NCBI GenBank assembly: GCA_002092835.1
Contig: LVWL01000008.1
Span: forward strand, 1 to 40,681
DNA from: Campylobacter concisus
Lineage (GTDB): Bacteria > Campylobacterota > Campylobacteria > Campylobacterales > Campylobacteraceae
DNA: 40,681 nt
Direction of reading: 5' to 3'
The notes under the pieces were generated by a model, which was not told where the DNA came from, did no database searches, and saw only the letters and a program-made list of their open reading frames with translations. Positions 36,871 to 40,681 of the stretch are shown piece after piece; positions within the stretch are counted from its first letter, which is position 1; every line of letters begins with the position of its first letter. The position numbers and the translations under genes were made by a program.

Positions 36871-37222
36871 TATCTACGTCGCATACGCGCTTTGGCTATT
36901 TACTGGCTGGCTTGGAGCGCATAGAATTTACCTTGGTAAATTTATCACTGGCTTTTTGATGATGGGACTATTTTTTATCGGTTACTCTTTACAAATCATC
37001 CTCGTTGGTTATTTATTCTTAGCTATTTGGGGCATTTGGTGGATCATCGATGCATTTTTGGTTGGTGCTTATGTCGAGAAAAATTTACAAAAAGTCGAGC
37101 TAAAAGAGAGACTAAAACTAAAAGATAAAGAAGAGGACTTAAAAAGGCTTTATGAGCTTTTTGAGAGTGGTGCGATCAGCAAGGCTGAATTTGAAGCTAG
37201 AAAAGAGATACTTTTTAGATAA
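36860..37222 (+). CDS. TM2-domain protein with C-terminal SHOCT-like tail
   Basis: A 120-residue membrane protein. GTG at 36860 overlaps the lspA end and has GGAGAGA as ribosome binding site. Residues 6-75 form the TM2 domain: YALWLFTGWLGAHRIYLGKF, then two hydrophobic helices with a WGIWWIIDAFLVGAYV ending typical of the family (conserved GAHR.Y and W..D). After a charged stretch, the last 30 residues (LKRLYELFESGAISKAEFEARK) match the SHOCT motif often attached to membrane proteins. Function unknown; co-occurrence with lspA may reflect operon structure only. Confidence 0.85.
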   Translation: MGNNIYVAYALWLFTGWLGAHRIYLGKFITGFLMMGLFFIGYSLQIILVGYLFLAIWGIWWIIDAFLVGAYVEKNLQKVELKERLKLKDKEEDLKRLYELFESGAISKAEFEARKEILFR

Positions 37223-37231
37223 GGAGACGTT

Positions 37232-37666
37232 ATGGCAGAATATTATCTTTACTTAAAATACCTCCACTATTTGTTTTTCATCTCGTGGATGGCAGTGCTG
37301 TTTTATCAGCCAAGGCTCTACGTTTATCACGTAGAAAACATGGACAAGCCAGACTTTGTAAAAGTGGTCGAAGTGATGGAGTATAAGATGTATCACTACA
37401 TCGGTTGGGTCGCGCTCATTGGCTCATTTTTCACTGGCATTTTGATACTTATTGCAATGCCTGATCTTATAAAAACTGGTCACATCCATGTCAAAATTTT
37501 AGTTGTCATCTTAATGGCTATCTATCACCTAGACCTTGGACGCTATATGAAGCAGCTCAAAGAGAAACGCTGTAACAAAAGCGGCATCTTCTTTAGAGCC
37601 TACAATGAAGTGCCAACTATCGCGATGCTTATCATTATCTGGGTCATGATAGTAAATCCATTTTAA
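37232..37666 (+). CDS. hemJ: HemJ-like protoporphyrinogen IX oxidase
   Basis: A 144-residue membrane protein with four helices. It matches the HemJ (UPF0093) pattern: YLKYLHYLFFISWMAVLFYQPRLYVYHVE at the start with the conserved His and the PRL(Y/F)VYH motif, then HVKILVVILMAIYHLDLGRY, FFRAYNEVPTIAMLIIIWVMIVNPF at the end. HemJ oxidises protoporphyrinogen IX in haem synthesis in bacteria that lack HemG/HemY, with conserved His and Lys residues at the active site. It is 9 bases after the TM2 gene in the glmM operon. Confidence 0.88.
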   Translation: MAEYYLYLKYLHYLFFISWMAVLFYQPRLYVYHVENMDKPDFVKVVEVMEYKMYHYIGWVALIGSFFTGILILIAMPDLIKTGHIHVKILVVILMAIYHLDLGRYMKQLKEKRCNKSGIFFRAYNEVPTIAMLIIIWVMIVNPF

Positions 37667-37675
37667 GGGAATTTG

Positions 37676-38221
37676 ATGAAGAAATTTTTAGCATTTATCG
37701 CTTTACCAGCACTCTTACTTGCAGCGACTCAGTACTTTGAGCCGGTGCAGATAAAATTTGACAACAGACTCTACTCATTGGCATATTCAGCCAAGCCTGT
37801 GCCAAATTTATTCACACAGGAGTACTTGCTCCCTGGCGAGAAGCTAGAGAGTTTTAGCTATATGCTCTCACTAAATACGCTTAAATTTGACGCTACGCCA
37901 GAGCAAGCAGTCGAGCAAAAGATAAATGATTTAAAAGAGCTAAAGGCAAAAGGGCTAAAAGTGGCTTATAAAAAGGGCTCGCTGGCAAATGAAATTTATC
38001 TTGATATCACGATATTTTCAAACCTAAATGGCGTACCAACAGCTGAGCACTCGATATATCGCTACACCAAACAAGGTGGAAATTTAGTCCTTTTTACCAT
38101 CCAAAGGCGTGCTTATAAAAAAGAGGGCATTCAAAGATTTGCTACAAATTTCACGATCGAGTCGCAAGATTTTAGCAAAAAAGCCCTAGCCACACCTTTT
38201 CCACAAATCATCAATAGATAG
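37676..38221 (+). CDS. Exported hypothetical protein
   Basis: A 181-residue protein with a signal peptide (MKKFLAFIALPALLLAA) and a soluble, strand-rich periplasmic body. ATG at 37676 is preferred over an in-frame TTG one codon earlier; GGGA lies just upstream. The mature sequence contains YFEPVQIKFDNRLYSLAYSA and IYRYTKQGGNLVLFTIQRR but no cysteine and no family that I recognise. It is the last gene of the glmM-lspA-TM2-hemJ run, 9 bases after hemJ, and is followed by a strong hairpin. Its linkage makes an envelope role plausible. Confidence 0.75.
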   Translation: MKKFLAFIALPALLLAATQYFEPVQIKFDNRLYSLAYSAKPVPNLFTQEYLLPGEKLESFSYMLSLNTLKFDATPEQAVEQKINDLKELKAKGLKVAYKKGSLANEIYLDITIFSNLNGVPTAEHSIYRYTKQGGNLVLFTIQRRAYKKEGIQRFATNFTIESQDFSKKALATPFPQIINR

Positions 38222-38222
38222 A

Positions 38223-38261
38223 AAAATTTGAGTGTAAATTTAACCTTTGCACTCAAATTTT
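38223..38261 (+). terminator. Terminator of the glmM operon
   Basis: A perfect 12-bp inverted repeat, AAAATTTGAGTG / CACTCAAATTTT, with a 15-base loop begins 2 bases after the stop of the exported hypothetical gene. The stem ends in a T run. Its symmetry could let it work in both directions. Confidence 0.68.
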
Positions 38262-38337
38262 AAAACTAGACTTAATAAATTTATCTAAAAATAAAACGAA
38301 TAGTTATATGATAAGCAAAACTCAAAAAGGATAGCCT

Positions 38338-39777
38338 ATGATACATAAAATTCTTATCGCAAATCGTGGTGAGATCGCAGTTAGGATAGTCAGAGCTTGT
38401 AGGGATTTACACATCCAAAGCGTAGGAATTTACACAGCACCAGACAGCGAGTGCTTGCATGTAAGGATCGCTGATGAGGCCTATCAAGTGGGTGAAGATC
38501 CGATCAAAGGCTATCTTGACGCCAAAGCTATCGTAAAGCTTGCTAAAGAGTGCGGGGCTGACGCGATACACCCAGGATACGGCTTTTTAAGCGAAAACTA
38601 CGAATTTGCAAAGGCGGTCGAGGACGCTGGGCTTATCTTTATCGGTCCAAAGGCTGAAGTGATCAGAAAAATGGGTGATAAAAATATCGCAAGATACCTA
38701 ATGAAGAGAAACGGCATACCAATCGTTCCAGGCACAGAAAAGCTAAATGACGAGAGCATGGATGCCATAAAAGAGCACGCTAGACGCATAGGCTATCCAG
38801 TCATTTTAAAAGCAAGCGGAGGAGGAGGAGGCCGTGGTATCAGAGAAGTTTGGCAAGAAGAAGATATGCAAGATGCCTTTGAGTCGTGCACCAGAGAAGC
38901 AAAGGCATACTTTAACAATGATGAAGTTTTCATGGAAAAGTTAGTCGTTAACCCTAGACACATAGAGTTTCAAATTTTAGGCGACAATTATGGCAACATA
39001 ATCCATCTTTGCGAGCGTGACTGCTCTATCCAAAGGCGCCACCAAAAGATCATCGAGATCGCACCTTGCCCATCTATCAGCGAAAATTTAAGAAAGATAA
39101 TGGGCGTAACCGCGGTGGCCGCTGCAAAGGCTGTGGGCTACTCAAACGTAGGAACGATCGAGTTTTTGCTAGATGACTACAACAACTTTTACTTCATGGA
39201 GATGAACACCCGTATCCAGGTGGAGCACGGCATCACTGAAGAGATCACTGGCCACGACTTAGTCGTTAGGCAAATAAGGATCGCAGCGGGTGAAATTTTA
39301 GAGATAGAGCAAAGCGATATCAAACCACGTGGCTACGCCATAGAAGCTAGAATCACAGCTGAGAATGTCTGGGAAAATTTCATCCCAGCACCTGGCACGA
39401 TAGAGGGTTACTACCCTGCTCTTGGCCCATCAGTAAGGGTCGATAGCCACGTCTACAAGGACTACACTATACCACCTTTTTACGACTCACTCATCGCAAA
39501 ACTAATAGTAAAAGCAACCGACTATGATCTCGCTGTAAATAAGCTCGAAAGAGCACTTGAAGAATTTACCATCGAAGGCGTGAGAACGATCATCCCATTT
39601 TTGCTAACGATCAGCAAAAGCAAGGAATTTAGACGTGGGTTTTTTGACACTAGCTACGTCGAGAAAAATTTAAAAACTATCCTTGAAAACACCTATGACG
39701 ATATGAATAAAGAGCCAAACGACGACCTAGAAGAGGTCATCGTAGAAGCGATAAAAAGGTATAAAAAGAAGAGATAA
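38338..39777 (+). CDS. pycA: Biotin carboxylase subunit, probably pyruvate carboxylase subunit A
   Basis: ATP-dependent carboxylation of biotin. The 479-residue protein has N-terminal KILIANRGEIAVRIVRACRD, HPGYGFLSEN near residue 80, the ATP-grasp glycine loop SGGGGGRGIR near 160, ERDCSIQRRHQKIIEIAPCP and metal-binding FYMEMNTRIQVEHGITEEITG-like sequence. AccC of acetyl-CoA carboxylase is about 445 residues and usually reads QVEHPVTE; the longer length, the EDPIKGYLDAKAIV segment and QVEHGITE fit the PycA subunit of two-subunit pyruvate carboxylase better. That would make oxaloacetate from pyruvate. No pycB or biotin carrier gene follows, as it would lie elsewhere. AccC remains possible. Confidence 0.82.
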   Translation: MIHKILIANRGEIAVRIVRACRDLHIQSVGIYTAPDSECLHVRIADEAYQVGEDPIKGYLDAKAIVKLAKECGADAIHPGYGFLSENYEFAKAVEDAGLIFIGPKAEVIRKMGDKNIARYLMKRNGIPIVPGTEKLNDESMDAIKEHARRIGYPVILKASGGGGGRGIREVWQEEDMQDAFESCTREAKAYFNNDEVFMEKLVVNPRHIEFQILGDNYGNIIHLCERDCSIQRRHQKIIEIAPCPSISENLRKIMGVTAVAAAKAVGYSNVGTIEFLLDDYNNFYFMEMNTRIQVEHGITEEITGHDLVVRQIRIAAGEILEIEQSDIKPRGYAIEARITAENVWENFIPAPGTIEGYYPALGPSVRVDSHVYKDYTIPPFYDSLIAKLIVKATDYDLAVNKLERALEEFTIEGVRTIIPFLLTISKSKEFRRGFFDTSYVEKNLKTILENTYDDMNKEPNDDLEEVIVEAIKRYKKKR

Positions 39778-39791
39778 ATTTATCTCATTAT

Positions 39792-39819
39792 GGCTTTGGC
39801 GATAAATTTCGCCAAGGCT
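39792..39819 (+). terminator. Hairpin after the biotin carboxylase gene
   Basis: GGCTTTGGCGA pairs with TCGCCAAGGCT (two G-T pairs) around a 6-base loop, 15 bases after the stop. No long T run follows, so factor-assisted or bidirectional termination against the convergent relic is possible. Confidence 0.5.
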
Positions 39820-40470
39820 AAATTTCCGCGCAAACTGCGTACGTCTTAGCTTTATAATTTGCCATAGCGTAGAGCTTGCCACCGCTTACTAGTATGATCT
39901 GATCTGTGCTAAGTCTAAATTTCTCAAACTCTATCTTTTTTAGTAGCAAGCCATTTTTAGCGCTTATCAAAACTGGCTTATTTTTGTGATTTGCGAGCAA
40001 AATTTGACCATTAGTCCAGGCAAAGTACTATGTGCCGCTGGTTTTAAATTTAAATATCACTTCACCATTTTTTACCTCAACAGCGTATAGTTCTCCACTC
40101 TTGTCAGCGGTGCCAAAGTAAAGCACTCCCTCACATAGAAAACTAGCGTGTAGAGATATGCGCCAAGCTTTAGCCGCCAGATGGTTTTGCCTGTTCTTGC
40201 TCCCTGCTCTTTAGGCGGCACACCCTCATTTAATTTTTTATCTTTTGCTCCACTTTTGAATGCTGCGCCGCCCAAAATTTCTTTACACTCCACTATAAGT
40301 GCGAGCTCATTCGTACGCAAAAGCCCTCAAGTTCGTATGTTTTAGCGTCATCATAAATCTCTTTTATGGGCTACGAGGCTTTACCAAGCCAATTTACCTC
40401 ATCATTAACCCTTTGTAACATCTCACATTTGGCAGTTGCTAGTTTTCTTAGTTATCTCTATCAGCTTCTT
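39818..40470 (-). pseudogene. Decayed PQQ-like beta-propeller protein
   Basis: Minus-strand text reads as one protein only across several breaks. The last part, from 40000 to a stop at 39818-39820, reads MLANHKNKPVLISAKNGLLL and IILVSGGKLYAMAN. Above it LYFGTADKSGELYAVEVKNG is a clear PQQ-type propeller repeat, ended by an in-frame TAG at 40028-40030. A one-base shift near 40148 leads to a frame with NELALIVECKEILGGAAFKSG, another near 40320 to EIYDDAKTYELEG, and a second TAG lies at 40371-40373. The left end toward the endolysin fragment is missing. The protein was probably an exported propeller, but start and full length are lost. Confidence 0.65.
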
Positions 40471-40499
40471 AAGATTTTAAGATAGAAGTCAAGAGATTT

Positions 40500-40681
40500 T
40501 TAACAATTTCTTTCAAAGTGCGGAACGTCAATAAAGTTTTTAAAATTACCGCCCCAACGATTAAGAGTATTCAAGCTCTCCCAATAATTGCCAATATCTT
40601 GTAATTCTGGTTTTGATTGTAACCAAACATTATTCTTAAATATATGTAGATCTATTGCACATCTTTTTAAATGATTTGAAT
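40500..40681 (-). CDS. M15-family peptidoglycan endopeptidase (endolysin), C-terminal part
   Basis: An open minus-strand frame enters at the window edge and ends at TAA 40500-40502. The 60 visible residues show SNHLKRCAID (SxH...AxD zinc-ligand pattern), then YWESLNTLNRWGGNFKNFID and VPHFERNC, the WGG..F.D..HFE signature of phage L-alanyl-D-glutamate endopeptidases of the M15 family. This makes it a phage lysis gene or a relative. The beginning is outside the window, so intactness is unknown. It lies just beyond a decayed chromosomal gene, which suggests a prophage edge. Confidence 0.75.
   Translation of the reverse strand, partial: SNHLKRCAIDLHIFKNNVWLQSKPELQDIGNYWESLNTLNRWGGNFKNFIDVPHFERNC

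Noticed and set aside
39771-39786. Perfect palindrome GAGATAAATTTATCTC at the biotin carboxylase stop
   Set aside because: AT-rich and loopless; probably chance or part of the end structure of the gene, with the stronger hairpin at 39792-39819.
1-40681. CRISPR arrays, insertion sequences or rRNA genes
   Set aside because: I saw no regularly spaced repeats, transposase signatures or rRNA segments anywhere in the window.

Overview
The window reads as chromosome of an AT-rich epsilonproteobacterium, most likely Campylobacter and plausibly C. concisus or a close relative. The basis is family-level: Campylobacter-type proteins, TATAAT-like -10 boxes with weak -35 boxes, and a block (purN, nnrD/E, comM, def, clpP, tig, divergent folE-fliI) whose order matches what I remember of C. 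jejuni. No database search was possible, so the species is an inference.

Layout. 1-622: six tRNA genes on the minus strand (Pro, His, Arg, Arg, Leu, Lys; Lys cut by the window edge) behind a clear promoter. 1050-8723: a tight minus-strand housekeeping run, tig > clpP > degenerate GGDEF protein > def > comM > nnrD/E > purN > terC. 8861-10737: folE and fliI on the plus strand. 10738-11344: no confident gene, possibly a decayed one. 11345-17311: minus-strand operon of lipoprotein > nfo > fadL > fadD > AAA+ ATPase. 17380-20997: tRNA-Glu, an interrupted mntP, DUF4197 protein, EamA transporter, a frameshifted methyltransferase and a thioesterase. 20988-25528: a zinc island, with a divergent Zur-like regulator, a perfect 7-3-7 palindrome, frameshifted znuA, a DUF1007/NicO fusion, znuC and znuB. 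25509-30964: a MATE pump, a lone prepilin, and a di-haem peroxidase gene overlapping a membrane PAS-GGDEF-EAL gene. 30968-33229: xth, dgkA, a RepL-like winged-helix protein, a decayed flavocytochrome c tail and a two-domain Mop protein. 33576-38221: prfA, rpsT, then glmM-lspA-TM2-hemJ-hypothetical. 38338-40681: a biotin carboxylase (probably pycA), a badly decayed PQQ-type propeller gene and the C-terminus of an M15 phage-type endolysin, suggesting that a prophage or its scar begins at the right edge.

Five one-base deletions break four conserved genes (comM, tig twice, a methyltransferase, znuA), most in short homopolymers, and each is repaired by one added base. Hits to a chaperone gene and a zinc-uptake gene make consensus sequencing error the leading explanation. 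The amber codon in mntP, the flavocytochrome tail and the PQQ relic are different in kind and look like real decay.

The most interesting biology is in c-di-GMP signalling (a GGDEF protein that lost its catalytic motif but kept an RxxD I-site, and the peroxidase/EAL pair) and in the zinc operon, where an EF-hand-bearing nickel/cobalt-type permease sits between the binding-protein and ATPase genes.
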